This document shows positions 1 through 13,366 of a stretch of 64,000 nucleotides of DNA, one piece after another (the first letter of the stretch is position 1; each line of letters starts with the position of its first letter). Origin of the DNA: Symbiodinium natans (lineage: Eukaryota; Sar; Dinophyceae; Suessiales; Symbiodiniaceae); assembly GCA_905221605.1 (NCBI GenBank), contig CAJNDS010001112.1:3125050-3189049 (forward strand), in the 5' to 3' direction. The notes below the pieces were generated by a model. The model was not told the origin of the DNA. It worked only from the letters and a program-made list of their open reading frames with translations, and ran no database searches. The position numbers and the translations under genes are program-made.

Positions 1-3000
1 TCCGAGAGATACCAAACTCAAACACCGACATAGTGCAACATGGAGATCCAAGGCAATGGGAATTGTTTGCGATGGGTTCCGGCTCCCAAGCCATGCAGGT
101 CTCGTGTTGCTTGTTCTTGCAGTCGGGAGCATGACCGGCGGTGGACGTTTAGACAGTAGGCGCCGCAACGCAGCCGCTGCAAGACACCAACTCCTGTGAA
201 GAGCAATGGGTCATTCACAATTAGAGGGTATGATACGCGTTCTCAATTGAGGTCATTACCTTAAGTTCTGCTATACGGGACCCTTGCCAACGGAGAGTCT
301 TTGTTCGCCTCCCACCCTTCATGTGTCGGTACATCTGGCGGAGGATGCATTGTATAAACAGAAACCATGACGTAACCAGCGGCTGTTCTTCTAATGATTT
401 GGATGACTTAGGATGGTCACTCTCTGTCACAGCGTGCTCGCGTTGACTCTGTGTACAACTTTGCTACCGGCGCCGTTTCGGCATGTGCTTTGTTGATGCT
501 TGGGTCCTCGTTGGTTTCTTTGGGATAGAAAAGGTTCAGCGCTCGAGTGGCAAGACGATCGCCGTGACGGTACGACGACCGTAGAAGCATTTTGTGATTT
601 GCACTAGAACCATCTACTGATCTAATTTTGCAGACAGTGGGCGAATCTTAAGATCGGCGTGAAAGCAGGTTGGTATGTGAATGGCCGCCTGTTCTTCCGC
701 CTTGGTTTCTTGTTCTTCCGCCTTAGTTGGGGCCTCTTCGCAAAATGGGAGTCGTTCATGAAGCGGACTTAGAACCCCCGTTGCCCCTGGATGACCTGGC
801 AAGTTTGATTTGCTGATCTGTTCTTTGAGGAGTTCTGAAGCGCAAAGCCTCCTTGGAATACTAGGAGACCATCACACGCGTGCTTGGCAGGCATGTTCGG
901 CAAGGGCATCTATTTTGCAGATTGCCCGTTGAAATCGTGGCGGTACTGTTTCTCAAGCGTCTTGCCTTGCACAAAGGGGCTTGTGGGAACTTAGTTTGCC
1001 TTTGATGCACCACGACACCAACCTGCAGGCAGGCAGATGGCTGAATCATTGCCGCGGCCGGGCCCTGTCTGTGTTCATGTGAGAAATGGTCCATTTCTTG
1101 TGCTTGCATCAAAACTGATTTTGAATATCTGCTTGAACACACACAGAGACCGGCAAGAGACCAGTTCGCACCCCTAAAAACTTACCATTGTCCTTGCCAA
1201 TTTTTTTTAGTGAATGCTCTTCGCTTCCGCCCTTGGCTTCAGCAGCCGCTGCCCACCCTGTGGCCTTCGCACCGAAGTGATGCCCACGTTTTTTCATCTA
1301 ATGTCTTGCGAGCTTCCGAGACATGTCCGGACCACGCCGCAGCAGATGGCTTGAGCATGGCAAACGCCCAGCACTGCAGTCACTGCAGGCGAGAGAGAAA
1401 CGAGCGAACACTTTTTTTCAACGAAGCCAGTTGGGGCAATTGGGGTCCTAGGCCGAGTGCCAAGGATGCCAAGGATGCCGTAAGGCCCCTCCCTAAGGCA
1501 CTTCAATTTCCGAAGGCCCCGGCGCCCATCCAACGCGTCGACGGTATGGCATGGCTTTCATTCTACGACTGGTAGAAGGTAGAATTGTGCACCAACCACC
1601 CCCCCCCCCCCCCCCCCCTTGCCCCACCGATTTGTCAAGGGTGCTGGGCCGGGGCGGCTACATTCTGATGTGTTGGGTGGATCTTGGCAAGACCCGGGAG
1701 GACGGCTCCTGCATTGTTCGTGCGATATCGTGCGACCATCCGCCGGTGTGGTGCGAAGGAGAAGGAAGCCAAGCCGGAGCTAAAAGGCTACAACCGACGA
1801 GGCTGGATGGCTTGGCTGACGGGCCGCATCCTCAACTGTCTGCTGCGCATGTCGTTTTGATTACAGACTGGCCAGTGTGCTCAGGTCAGAGAGGGGATTC
1901 TTGACCGCATTGGGCCATTCCATGGACATCCAAGGAGGGTCAGTCTCAGGCGACAGCAGTGGTGAGTCATGTTTCCTATGCTGTGAGATGAGTTGAGGCC
2001 TATGATTCTGCCCCAGCCCAAGCGACTGCCGTGTTACAAGATCATAGTACGGGTGGGCTCGCGCTCCGACTTCCTGCAAGGTGGTTGGAATGACGGTGCC
2101 TTTGCTGCATCTGTGATATGTGTGACTGCCACATTTTGCTCGATGGTCACTTCCGAAACCTAGGAAGAGGAGGGCGGGGCACTGCGCGTGCCGGAGAGCC
2201 TTTGCCGCACTGCAAGATGGCAATGCCCACATGCTTCAGATGCACGAATACTTTGAATGCGATCAGCAACCAGGTACATCGTGTACGACACCGCTCAGGT
2301 GGCGGCAGCTGCACAGCGTGTGTCGAGTCTTGCGTAAGTCTGGCAAAGTCGAGGTGATGCGATGCAGTATGATTCCGCGGCATGTTGTCGCATGCTTTTT
2401 TAGGACGAACATCTGTTTTGTGACCTGCTGGAGCTGTGTGTGGCCAGCAAAAGTCCAGCAAGCACAGCCCTAATTGCAGTCGGCTCAACTCCAAACAATT
2501 CGGTCCCTGCCCCTCCTCCCTTTTTTGCATCCGCAATCTTGTTAGAGATGTTGGACGTTTGTGAGGGCGGCTGCAGGTGCGACTGGCGTACCTCTTCGAA
2601 GTCTTCAAGTGTGACCGGGGTACTGCGCAGCCGTCGAATTCCAATCAAATCTAGGCCCATGTTCGAGGACGTGTTGATGTTTCAACTCCGTCCCAAGCTG
2701 TGCGTTTGCATGAGCTTTGTACATAGCATGTCCCTCGCTGATCTCAGTAGAAGCGTAGGAAGACTTCCACCGCATTCGACAAGACACTGCAAGATGCAGC
2801 ATTACAAGTCTGATAAGTTAATGAGGATGGTGAAGTCTGAGGTCTCGCGACGCGCAAAGACGCAAAGACATTGCGTAAAGCACGGAACCCCAAAAGTAGC
2901 GTTCCAGAATCTTGCAGAGCCAATTTGGCTTTGCTTGTTCACGGCTTCAACATCGAACGCTTTGCTTGCTTTGCTTTGTCGCCTGGAGAGCCTGGCTTAA

Positions 3001-3050
3001 GCCGGTAGGAAGTCAGGAAGTCGAATCTGACAGCCAGTAGGTTCGAAGTC
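1..3050. other. gene-poor stretch, no gene recognised
   Basis: Short overlapping open frames occur on both strands, none longer than about 190 codons, and none carries a motif I recognise. A poly-C run of about 17 bases lies near 1602-1618. A frame at 2440-3000 (+) overlaps one at 2147-2644 (-), and neither looks better than chance. Exons of an intron-rich gene could be hidden here, but I cannot support one. Confidence 0.5.
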
Positions 3051-3767
3051 ACAGACACATCTTCAGAGCTGCGTGAAGTCGGAATGCTGTCTCACAGCAC
3101 TACTTCTGCAGTCCAGCAGAACCTGGACATGGATTGCCTATCGCCCATTCCGTCATGTTTCCATCCCGTGTCAATGTTGCTCACTCCTGAGATGCTTCTT
3201 TGGCTGTAGGTCGCTGTATGTTGAACAAAGCCAGAAAGTGGCACACGAGTGGGACCCCGCACACTCTGCATTCAGGTCTATGGGAATCGATGGGCAATCG
3301 CGAAGAAGCAGCATGGACACTCTCTAAGACGAGGGTAAGAGCACATGCCATGGCACTGATGGTATTGTCTGCAGACTGGACGCCCTGCAAGGAAACTGTC
3401 GCGTCGACATCGTGCATGTTTCTGAGGCCGGTAGCTCTGAGAAGCAGAGGCTCCCTCGTTCCCGTCAAATCCCCCAGCAGCACTTGCAAGGTTCAGAAGG
3501 AGAGGCAGTTCTGCAAGAACGGGGATGTCAAGTGGTTGTACGAGTCCAAGCCGTGGTCCGTGTGAGGAAGCGACAGTCGCAAGCCTTGCTCGGTCAGGAT
3601 CCAAAAAGATGGCAGGTCAGAGGGCTTCCTGATCAGAAATGTGCAACTCTTACGTCTTCGGAGATGCATGCACTTGAGTGGATTCATGCAATGCATGTGC
3701 TATCATATGCTTGATCAGGACCATCATCCCCGCCGTGCTCTCACAGGCAGGAGCCTGGCTGTAGCAT

Positions 3768-5100
3768 CGAAGGGGCACAAACGAAAGCACGTGTGCAAGG
3801 TGGGATCCCGATGATGCTTGAGAGTGCCAATCGATCAAACATCAACCAGCGCTGGTTGCCGGGAGCCCACTTGGTGCTGCCAGATGACTTCGCTGCAACA
3901 CTCGAGCCAGAGGGCATGAGCCGACTCTAACTGCAAAGGCTTTGTTTTCCTTGCGGTCCTCCTGCACCTCATGAGCCTTTCTTCATCAAGAGTGTGCTGC
4001 ACCCAATTGAGAGGAAAAAATGTGAACTGGTGTCGTCACCACCCTCCCGCCTCAGGCGATCAGTGGCATGTACCTCGTTGTTGATGAGGGCTTGCGGATG
4101 GTGACGCTGCAAAAGGACTGGCATGCGCTGAAGGCCGTGTTAGTTTGCACGACTTGATATGCCAGGATCCCCCTGACTTGCACTGGCGCATCCATGATGC
4201 AACCCGCAAGGATCGCTCACAACACACGATGCTTGGAAACGTTGTATCTCTGTGCTGGTGAGGCAGAGTCCTTCGGAGGATCTCTCGCGTGAGCCTTAAG
4301 ATCAGGAATCGCATGCCAACAAAACGGCTTGGCCTGATTGACAGATGGCAAAAAGAACATGCCTCAATCTCTCCATGTCAGCCAATCTCAATGAGGCAGC
4401 GCCTTCATCAGTGCAAACGTGCCTTCCTTACCTTGGAACACTGCACTGTAAGGCCTTAGGCCCGTGCTCGTTTGGGAGATTCTCGGTGATGTGGGAGTAT
4501 TTGAGAGGTGTAGAAGGCAGTTCGCCAGCCTCGTGGCCCTAGAATACTCGACATAGCCCGGTTAGCACTGCGTACCCACTCCGGTTTTTGCACGTGAGGC
4601 GGAACCGCAGAGTAAGCAGAGCTGATACAAAGTTTGCTGAGTCTGCCTCGGTCGCCGTGTGGGCTGAGGCTTTTGGGGCCTAGTTGGTAGAACAGAACTA
4701 ATAGAACCGTCCCCTCCGCAGCCAAACGGGCCGCAGCCAAACAGAGGCTTTCGCAGCTTCCAAGACTTTCACAAGATGTCAACACGTCATGCGCCCACGC
4801 CGGCAGGCCACGCAAAAGGCCATATGGTCCTCGCCTCCCAGTTCACAGAGCAAAAGCCCAGCGGAGGACCCTCGCTCAGAATTTCATGTGCGCATTTGTG
4901 AGGGGGCGCACTTCTCAGCATTTTCAGCAGAGTAGAATTGGCACATGACTGCCTTCCGCTTGCAGGCAGTAGCTTTGGAGGCGGGCTATCTGGAAAGCTA
5001 GCATGCTCGTCATTGCACGTCGATTTTTGGAAGGCAACTTCCGCAAGACGGCCTTTGCAGCCTATGTCTTCCCCAAAGGGAGACAGCTGGAGCGAGATGG
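3768..5100 (+). CDS. candidate exon cluster of an unknown multi-exon gene
   Basis: Three blocks look coding by composition and by the splice-like signals beside them. One follows an AAG|GT-like acceptor near 3800 and reads GGIPMMLESANRSN and onward to a stop at 3930. One starts after CCTCAG at 4056, reads AISGMYLVVDEGLRMVTLQK, and has a possible GC donor (AAG^GCCGTG) before its stop at 4157. A third, at about 5018-5110, reads RRFLEGNFRKTAFAAYVFPK. No family is recognised. Whether they belong to one gene is inference from strand and spacing; exon ends are not fixed. Confidence 0.22.
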
Positions 5101-5239
5101 AACACAGAGGCCGATGAATGCCGATGATGTGGCAGTGGTGTTGTGTTCTCATGCGTTCTCTTTGATGATCCATGTATTGCAGGATAGAGCACGCAGAGCA
5201 AAGGCAGATTGCTGGACTAGTGGACCCCACAGTGTGTCA

Positions 5240-6575
5240 CAAGGCTGCACATGCTCACTCGTAGGCCCCGAGCCGTCCAGGGCTGTTCTTTCGTCCGGCC
5301 TGAACCTCTAACCTAGAAAGCCATTCCAGTGGCATTAAGGCCACCGGTCAGCACGCAACAAAACCGGAAGTCGGTCGTTGAAACTGTGGAAGGATCGAAT
5401 GAACTTTCGCCCAGCTGAGGAGACCAAGAAATTCGGCACCTACTTGTAGCATCATAACGCGGGGGTTGTTTCAACTCGAGCAGATTCTCAGGATGCAGCG
5501 CTGTCTAGGAGAATCCCGAAGTGTTGTTTCGCGCATCTACTGTGTTCTTCAGACTGCTATATGCTTCTCCTCCTTGGAGAGCACCTGGAGAAGCAAAATG
5601 AAAGCCAGTGCTTGAACACCATCACTCAACTGTAGGACTGTAGGGATGAGGCATTCTGCGCGAAGTGTGTTGTGTACACTTGTGTACGTAAGGTCAATCA
5701 GCGGCGCTGGTGTATTCAGCGAGCAAGAGGTTTCAGAAGGAGAGGCTGCTTACGAATTACTCGCAGCGGCTTGGCCAACTGCTACAGGAAGCCTACCTGG
5801 ACCACAGCCTGTTGTCTCGAGATTGCTCGATCGTAAACGGGGCGAGCAGCGCAGACAGTTAAGGCATGCAGAAGGTGGAGTGTGCCGACCTCAGCAAAGT
5901 CAGCAAAGTGTACTGCTATCCAGGAAGGACACCTTTGGCACCAGTTGCACCGAGGAAGCTTGCAACGTTTGTTACGAAGAAGCCGAATTCTCGGGCTTCA
6001 TCGGTCCCAAGCCTCACACGCGCAGCGGCACAGACGAAGGCAGCAATATGGGTTCGATTTGGTGAAGTCTTGTGAAGTCTTGTGAAGCAATCGGGCCACT
6101 TTTGGCGAACTTGTTTGGCTGTTGGGTGCTCCCACAGCCTCGTGACACACGGTGACATTCGCTTGCGGCTGCATGCACACAACCTCGTAAGAAGCAAGTC
6201 GTGGGTAACTATTCAAGCACAGAGGGCGCGTTTTGATCGAAGGAGGCCAACTGCACTGCACACATTTGTTTTCGCAGAAATTGGAATCTCCCGACCTGTC
6301 CTGTTCAGCTTTGAGTTGGCAGGAGAGTGCCCTCATAGTAGTGGTAGTGGTTGTAGTAGTTGACAGCAGTGCTAATTCTCAAGCTTTGAGCTGGTTTTGT
6401 TGCAGTTTCTGGGGGTTTGCAGCGTTGTTGCTTGTGTGAAAAACATACTGCAGGAGGATGTTTGATGTTTCTGGACAAGACGCGCACCGTCGCGTTGCGC
6501 AGCATGCCGCAGGGGCATGTATAACGTTAGCAACCAGACGCACTGTCACTATCGCGCATGCCTTTGGCGGACGTT
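5240..6575. other. no assignable gene
   Basis: Overlapping frames on both strands, including a 139-codon frame at 5646-6065 (+) crossed by frames in the other two phases. A GTAGTGGTAGTGGTTGTAGTAGT tri/hexamer-like tract lies near 6338-6361. No domain or convincing splice pair seen. Confidence 0.4.
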
Positions 6576-6627
6576 CCTAAACCCTAAACCCTAAACCCTA
6601 AACACCCTAAACCCTAAACCCTAAACC
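6576..6627. repeat. interstitial telomere-like tract (CCCTAAA)n
   Basis: About seven CCCTAAA units with one variant (AACACCCTAA). CCCTAAA is the complement of TTTAGGG, the telomere unit of plants and dinoflagellates. The tract sits inside otherwise unique DNA, so it is interstitial rather than a chromosome end. Confidence 0.9.
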
Positions 6628-6890
6628 ACAGAGCTTTGCCAGGCTCTCGGGCAGTGCTCAGTTCTTGCCACGTGCAAACGTAGTTGCAACTACTAGATCG
6701 GTTTTCTTTGCCCTTTGCGCAGAAAGAGCAACAAGAACCTTTTTCCTACGATGTTTTCAAGCATATTGAGACAGGCCTCAACTTGCGATTAAGCCACCTC
6801 ACTCATGTTTCCAGTAAGCAGTAAACAAAGTTACTGAGTCCGTAGCCTCTTTTTTGCCCCCCCCCCCCCCCTCCTGTCGGAAGGCGCCTG

Positions 6891-6981
6891 TGCCAGAGCC
6901 GACGGCGCCTGTGCCAGAGCCGGTCGAGCCGGAGCCCGTGGAAGAGGCGCTTTCAGAGGCGGCCTTTGCAGACGAGGATCC
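6891..6981 (+). CDS. candidate Pro/Glu-rich exon, unknown protein
   Basis: Between a poly-C run with TCGGAAG and a second poly-C run lies an open block reading APVPEPTAPVPEPVEPEPVE followed by an Ala/Glu/Asp-rich stretch. A duplicated GGCGCCTGTGCCAGAGCC unit gives the PVPEP repeat. The upstream C-rich tract could act as a polypyrimidine tract. No family is recognised, and a low-complexity non-coding origin remains possible. Confidence 0.2.
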
Positions 6982-7049
6982 CCCCCCCCCACCATCCCCC
7001 TCCCCCTCCTCCGCCATCTGCATCGGTTGCGATGAAACGCAGTGAGCAT

Positions 7050-10000
7050 CGGTGCGTGTGAGCCCCCGCAGGAGCCTGAGGAGTCTCAGGAACTCTCGGC
7101 GCCGCCTGGCTGGAAGCCATTCCGTGTTGTCGTGCAATGCGTCTGGCACGTCCTGCCGCTATCGAGTCACCCAAGCCGAGGGCCATGCAATCTCGGATGA
7201 TGTGTCTTGTCCAAGAGTTGCTGTGTTTTGTTGTCAAGTTCTCAGGTAGCAATGCTAGCGCAAAAGGCCAAACGAGGGTTTGCGTCGTTCCTGCCAGGAA
7301 CTCTCGATGGTATCCACACCCTTCGCTCACAAGAGGGTCGATGAAGCTATCAACACCAGCAGCTCTTGCGCAAGGCGTAGATCCCCAGAAGGAGACTCAT
7401 CTCGCGACGGCATCTGGCACCAAAGATGATGCAGTCACTTCATCAGATGCAATTTTTGCTTCTGCAGGACAAAGGTTATCAATGTCCATTCTTCGAAGGC
7501 AGCAAGCACCGCTTTAAAGATGTACAAGACCAACCAGATGCTCAGTTACGAGAGTCGATGCGCCTTAGCAGCATGCAGCAGACAGGTGTTGCATGACAGG
7601 CGCTGCGTGCTGAAGAGCCTGTTGTTTTCGGTCAGGCGCTCCATGAAGTGGAAGTCAGCTGATCTTTGGAACAGCCAGGAAATGCACAAGTCGTTGAAAA
7701 TCACCAGCTTCCGCTGACATGTCTGGGTCTGCGCATAGGAGAATGGACGATGTAAGAGATGGCTAGTATATAATGATCAAGCAATTCAATAACTCTCTGT
7801 TTAGAGGCTGTTTCACCAGAAGCTGATCTGCCGCATCAATCAAATTGATGCGGGCAGTGTCTCAAGATTGAGATCGCAAATGTTGTGCACGTCGACGGTT
7901 GAGAGCGGATGGGCAAAGAGCTGTGGATCCCCATTTGTTGCGAGATCGGGGGGGCATCTCAGACTGAGCAGACTTCCCTGAACTCGGGCAGCATGCAAGA
8001 TGTGAGGCCTTGCGGTGGCCAACTGGAGGACTTTGGACCTTTGGAGATCGCTGCGTCAACCCGACGCTGCGCTGCTGTCGCCACTGCGCCACTGCTGTCT
8101 CCGAGCGAGTGAAGAGTGAAGGACGCCTTGGCGCTTCCAGACTTGGAGCCGTATGATGGTGACGTGTCCAGTGCCTTCAGTGAAGCACCGACCTCCGGTA
8201 GTGATGCGCTCAGACTATAGGGATGCAGCATGGCCCGAGTGTGGGGAGCGGGGAAGCTGTTGGGTTCCAGGATCTGTCGCCGACCTGCCCCGTTCTGTTT
8301 CTTCGGGATCTTCTCCAACCTTTACTCCTGCGTCGCAGATGTTGCGCGACGAGGCCGGCTTTTGCTGGCTCGTTGCGCAAAGGTCGTCTGCCTTTAGAGT
8401 GCCGGTCGCAGCATTTCGTTGGGCAGATGGTCCTTTGCGATGCACAAGAGCCGCTACCCCAGAGTACCGAAAGAGAGGCATGCTGCATGTCCGTGTATTG
8501 TGTCTGTGCCGCCTGCAACTGCTCGCAGACGCTTCGTCCGGCCTTCTCGCTTTTAAAGGGCGCACCAGCCCTCTTGTAGTCGTAGCTTCCTCTGGTCTTT
8601 TTGCGGGATTCCCAGGGCAGGTCACGTCAAGGTCTTTTGGGAGTCGTCTTTCAGCGATCTACGGTATGCGCGGGCTGTGGGAATGTGTTCGCACATGGCC
8701 ATTTTCACCGAGGCTACTACCCGAAGGGAGTGGCCTGCCTCCGGCAGATGTTTTGATCTCGGTGTTCGGAATAGGGGGCTGGCAGGAGCTTTGAATCGTT
8801 CACGATGTGCCGCAGAGACACTCAGATTTTTCGACAACTTTGGGGTCGCGGCAGCACTTTCATGCAGAGCTACCAGGCTCTCCCAATGTTGTACAGCGAC
8901 CAACATTCGACCGAAATGACCGCGGCACGCACGTAGCAGACGTAGCATAGTAGGCTTCACAGTGGCTTCACAGTGTGGCAGGCTCGAAGACAGGGTATGG
9001 ACCTCATCAGGGCGCTATCAATCGTAGTTCGAGTGAGGCATAGTGAGGCAGTACGGGCTGGTTGCAATGCATGCTTGAGGCCGTGACGTGCAGTGGCCGG
9101 CAGCTGACGGTCAATCTCACACGAGCTGTGTCGCCTTCGGCGGGTTCTGTTTGAGGTCGGGCCCGGACATAAGTTCGGAGCCCAGACTCATGTTTTGCAT
9201 TGTCCTCTGGAAAAGTGTTTCAGTCCTGAGGTGAGGACAAGCCATGGCAGGCGGCTGCCGAACTGAAGTGCTCTGTTCGAGTAGGAAGCTCAGAAACCCC
9301 CGCGGCACGGAGACTCGGAATGCGGTCTTGGTTGCACTTGGTGTGTGGTGAAGTCTGTGGTTTATGTGGGCATGCTGGAAGGTCCCAGTGCTGGGATGGC
9401 GGCCCTACCAAGAGGTGTGGTGCTGTTGACCTCCTGCCGTCGGCCGTATCTGTAGCAGAAGGAGCCTGCAGGTTATGCGGTTTGCGCTCTGTTATGAGCC
9501 TGCGGCATTTTCCGCAGCAGCCTCAAGGCATCTCTTTTGTGGGCAGGGCTCCATAGCTGGAGTCTTGTCAAGTAAAGACGTTGCAGCAATCTTGGTTGCC
9601 TGAGGGCAAGTTTGCCGACACGGAAGTGAGCGAGGTGTTGGCCGTACAGCAGGCTGCGTGAAGTAGTCGTACTTGGCAGTCATCATAACATGAGATCTGC
9701 CAGTTGCATCGAGGTAGGGACTGTCGATGCCGGCACTATGGGCAACTTTCGTAGCGAGAACCTGATGCTCTTTTATCAGTCCTGCTCTGAGGGACGGTCG
9801 GGGGAAACGTGAGAGAGAGGGACAGAGAAATACGTTGATTTCTATACCGCTGAGCAAGGCCAACGTGTCCCGGCCCCACTGTGCACTTGCCTTACAAGCA
9901 ACTCAGCTTCCTTTCTCGGTTCTCCTTTTTTTCGGATTCTCTTGCTTTTTTTTGAAGGCTCCGAGCTCTGGCTCTGACTCCCCAGGGCCGCTTTTCGCCG

Positions 10001-11580
10001 GAGCCTCGATGCACAGGATGCGCCCACGAAGGGGCCACGCTTGTCACGCCATGATGGGCCATGCCCCGCCGCCTTTTTTAGTTGCTTTAGTTGTGAAGAT
10101 TGTGAAGATGTTGGGCTTGCCGTGAAATCTTGTTCAAATCGGTGAGGGAAGAAACAATTCAGGCAGATCCAGGCGAATTCCAAATGGAGGTAGTCAAAAA
10201 CGAACTTCTCAACCATCACACCAATGCACGCAAAAAGAGGCTTGATCTCTGCGCCACTTGTTAGGTGTCTTGTTCCAGGTAAGTCCGTGCTGCATTTGCG
10301 CCTTTGTCGTTTTGATGGGCAAACATGAAATTGACATGAATGTGAATGTTCCAGAACATGGCTTGGACTTGTTACTCTTTCATTGCTTGCAAATTGCTAC
10401 TTCCCGCGCTGGCCTAAGTCGAATGGCCGTGGATGGGTACCATAAGGCAGAATCCCGCTGAGTTGCTAGCGCTTCAGACGTTTTAGATCACGTGTAGCTT
10501 GAGAGGCACAGGAGAGGCTAGAGGTCTTGTACATCTTGCCGCTGGCGCTGGCAGGCGCTATCGGATTTCCGACATGCCGTGCAGGACGAGGCCAAGAAGT
10601 GGTGCTGGACTCAGTAGAAACCTGCGAACCTGCCTCGCGACCACGTGACAGAGCAAAGAATCATGTGGTGAGGCACTACAGTGGGCGACATTCCGCAAAG
10701 GCATGGCGCTTGGAATTGTCACGCACGGAGTAGTTTCAAGCCCAGCCCCATCCAGGCTGTGGCCGAACTAAGTGCTCCAGCCGCTGCAGCCGCAGCAGCT
10801 TGGACAAGCTTGGAGAGTGGCAGATCAGATTCGTGTGGCATGTTGCCTTGTGAGGCAGATGGGTGCTGCTTTGCAGGAGCTCGGTGTTTCAGAGCTACCT
10901 GCGTCTTAATGTAGTGAATGTAGTGGAGGTAGCTGTAGATCCGACAGATGTCGGAGGCTGAGGAGGTGCTCTTGCCTTGAAAGCCCTTTCATGGCTCTTG
11001 AGGCCACTGCGCCATAAGCGCGCAGCTGGAATAGCTTATGATAATGTCTCACTGTGCTATAGGGCCAGGTCTAGTGGCCTAGCGGAGCATGAAGTCAGCG
11101 AAGAACGTGCGTGTTCTGCGTGTTCTGTGATTGCATGGATTTGGTGCTTGACTCTCTGCAGTCGGGCGGACCGGGCGAAGTGCTCATGTACAGGAGGCTC
11201 AAAGTTGCGAATTGCCCATCCGCGCGATGAATGGTACGACCGCCGCGCACTCGAATCACCAACGCCCACTAAGTAAAGGGAATGAAACGCCACTTAAATT
11301 TCTGGTTGTGAGTGTGCTCGAGGCTTTGCTTCGAGCATATGGGTCGCGCGTCTTGCAACTGCCTGTTTTGCGGGCTCCTCTGCGCCTGCTACGTTTTTGC
11401 AATAAGCATTGCACATCACAAGACAGAGAAAGTTGGAAGCGCTTCGTGCACGAGGCAGCAGTTAGCAGCCGGAAGCTTACCAGTTATGTTTTGAACCAGA
11501 CCGGAAGATTCTGGAAGGGCCGCAGTAGTGCGCGAACGGCCCTAGCTATGCCTTTGCTCTCGAGACTCGACTCGAGGAAA
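7050..11580. other. gene-poor stretch, only shadow frames
   Basis: The longest frame (8153-8794, +, 213 codons) overlaps long frames on the other strand at 8210-8518 and 8215-8625 and another + frame at 8223-8579. That pattern is typical of GC-rich non-coding DNA. Nothing at 9-11 kb carries a recognisable motif. Short exons may be missed. Confidence 0.4.
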
Positions 11581-11585
11581 GTGAG

Positions 11586-11760
11586 ATGCTCAAAACTGTT
11601 GGATGCCCAGAAAAAACATCTGACTTCTGGGACGCAGCCTCAGTCCGAGACCCTGAGGCAGCAGAGGAGCTGGCGCAGGAAGCGCGAGCGGCACCGGCGG
11701 CTGTCAGGGCCTTGCAATCTGCTCTCGCAATCCTCGGAGTGTGTTACGGTCTCCCTCGGC
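11586..11760 (+). CDS. candidate exon, unknown protein
   Basis: An Ala/Glu-rich helical block (for example VRDPEAAEELAQEARAAPAA) sits in a + frame and is better balanced than the competing frames. No family recognised; a neighbouring exon cannot be joined with confidence. Confidence 0.2.
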
Positions 11761-12788
11761 AGGTGTTTGTCGCGTTAACGTTGCTCATGCCAGTATCTCA
11801 GAGTATCTCAGTCTCAGCTTTTGGCAGCTTCTGGCACGTTGTGCGAGACTTCTGTTTTGTTTTGCATTTGAAACCGCAGCAAACCAAGTGTGATGCATAA
11901 CCATTGCGCACCTGCATACTGCAGTCCCCATGAACAGCAACACTCGAAGATTTCCCAGCGGTACCCGGCTTCCATGTGTCAGTGCGCTGACATCTAAGCA
12001 GAAAATAGAGTCAGGAACAGCAAGAGGGCTCAGTTCTAGGACGCTGCTGCTGGGATTCCGATAGATGCGCCTCAGTTCCGCTCAGATTGTTCCTGTTTCG
12101 TGGAAGTTCGGCGGACATCTCAGGACGTGTTTGGACCAGTGTCGGTTTGATCACATGTCTCTGCTTCAAAGCTCAGTGAGGCTAGCAGCACCAAGTCTGC
12201 GCCGAAGAGAGACAGCAGGAAGAAAGAGGCACATGTTTGACATTCGTGCAGAGATGTGGATGTGGACAACTGGCTTCCGGCACGCAGGTGACGGATTACC
12301 ATGACAGCGCAGTTTCCAGCTTTCTTGACAGGCTGTACCTTCCGGAAGCTTTGTTGGCCTTTATTTTATTGTTGACGGATGTCAAGCTCAGGCAGTGAGT
12401 GAATGCGAGGCTTGGTGTGCCACAGGAGCGACATTTGGAAGCCTGCTTCGTGCCTTGCGGAGGCAGCCGGCTTGACAAGCACCGCCAATCGTGATGCTTG
12501 TGCTTGTGACTTCAGGCTTCACAGTGAACGGGCAGATTGCCGAGTTCGAAAACGATGCGTGCTATGGTAAGATGCTGCTCTGACGCAGTGAGGGTTGGTT
12601 GGCACCTTAAACCCAATTAAGCCAGGCATGACAATTGTCGATGCTTGGTGCATCTTGGGGCACTGGGGCAGGCTTGAGATGCATCGTGCAACGCATGACA
12701 AGGCGCTCGTTGCATGTGGACATCCTTGGATAGGGTTGAGGATCACAGTCACAGTATGTTCCCGATGGTTACATGCCGGTGGTTGCAG

Positions 12789-12840
12789 GAGCTTGACAAA
12801 TCGGGCGACTACCCGTACGGGACCGCCGCCGAATTCTTCA
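12789..12840 (+). CDS. candidate short exon after a clear AG|G acceptor
   Basis: Just after GGTTGCAG the sequence reads ELDKSGDYPYGTAAEFF, a well-balanced coding block, then soon reaches a stop. A second small block (MNERFFGIELEKY) follows at about 13066-13106. The acceptor context matches introns modelled with confidence elsewhere in the window. Protein family unknown. Confidence 0.22.
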
Positions 12841-13255
12841 TTTAAGCAAGCGGCAGGATGGTTTTAAAATGGCAGGAGCTATTTCATCGGCAAGAAGCGT
12901 TTGTGGGAAACTCGTGTGCAGCCAATGGCCCAGTTTCAGTTCCATGTGATCTCACGCTCCAGCTTGTGAGATTGGCAGGCTCAAGTTCAAAAAGCCTCCA
13001 ATACAGTCTGAAATGCCCCTGGGCTGCGGCAAGTTCATGCCACAAGCTGACGTAGTGAAGTTCTGATGAACGAGAGGTTCTTCGGCATTGAGTTGGAGAA
13101 GTACGTCAGCTTCTGAATAGCCTCAGACAGCGACCTCAACCCATGCTGAACAGGCAGAACCCTGGCTTGTCAGGTGCCCATGTCCCGGTCCGTTAAGCGG
13201 ACAATGGATGGTGTGGTCCGCATGTTAAAGGGTGTTCGGCCCCTACACAGATTCG

Positions 13256-13366
13256 CAAAGAGCCCAATATTGCTTAATTAAAGGAATATACCCTAAATCA
13301 TATCAGGGATCCCTAATACGATTTAAGGTTAATATTCCTTAAATTAAGCAATCTTGGGCTCTTTGG
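13256..13366. mobile_element. MITE-like foldback element, copy 1
   Basis: About 111 bp with terminal inverted repeats of about 37 bases. The left arm starts CAAAGAGCCCAATATTGCTT and the right arm ends AAGCAATCTTGGGCTCTTTG; only a few mismatches separate them. The loop contains AGGGATCC and GATTTAAGG. A second copy with the same arms and loop lies at 29102-29210. There is no open frame, and no clear target-site duplication could be fixed by eye. This structure fits a non-autonomous inverted-repeat transposon. Confidence 0.75.

Noticed and set aside
8153-8794. 213-codon + frame as a gene
   Set aside because: Overlapped by similar-length frames on the other strand and in another + phase; no motif, no splice or start context.
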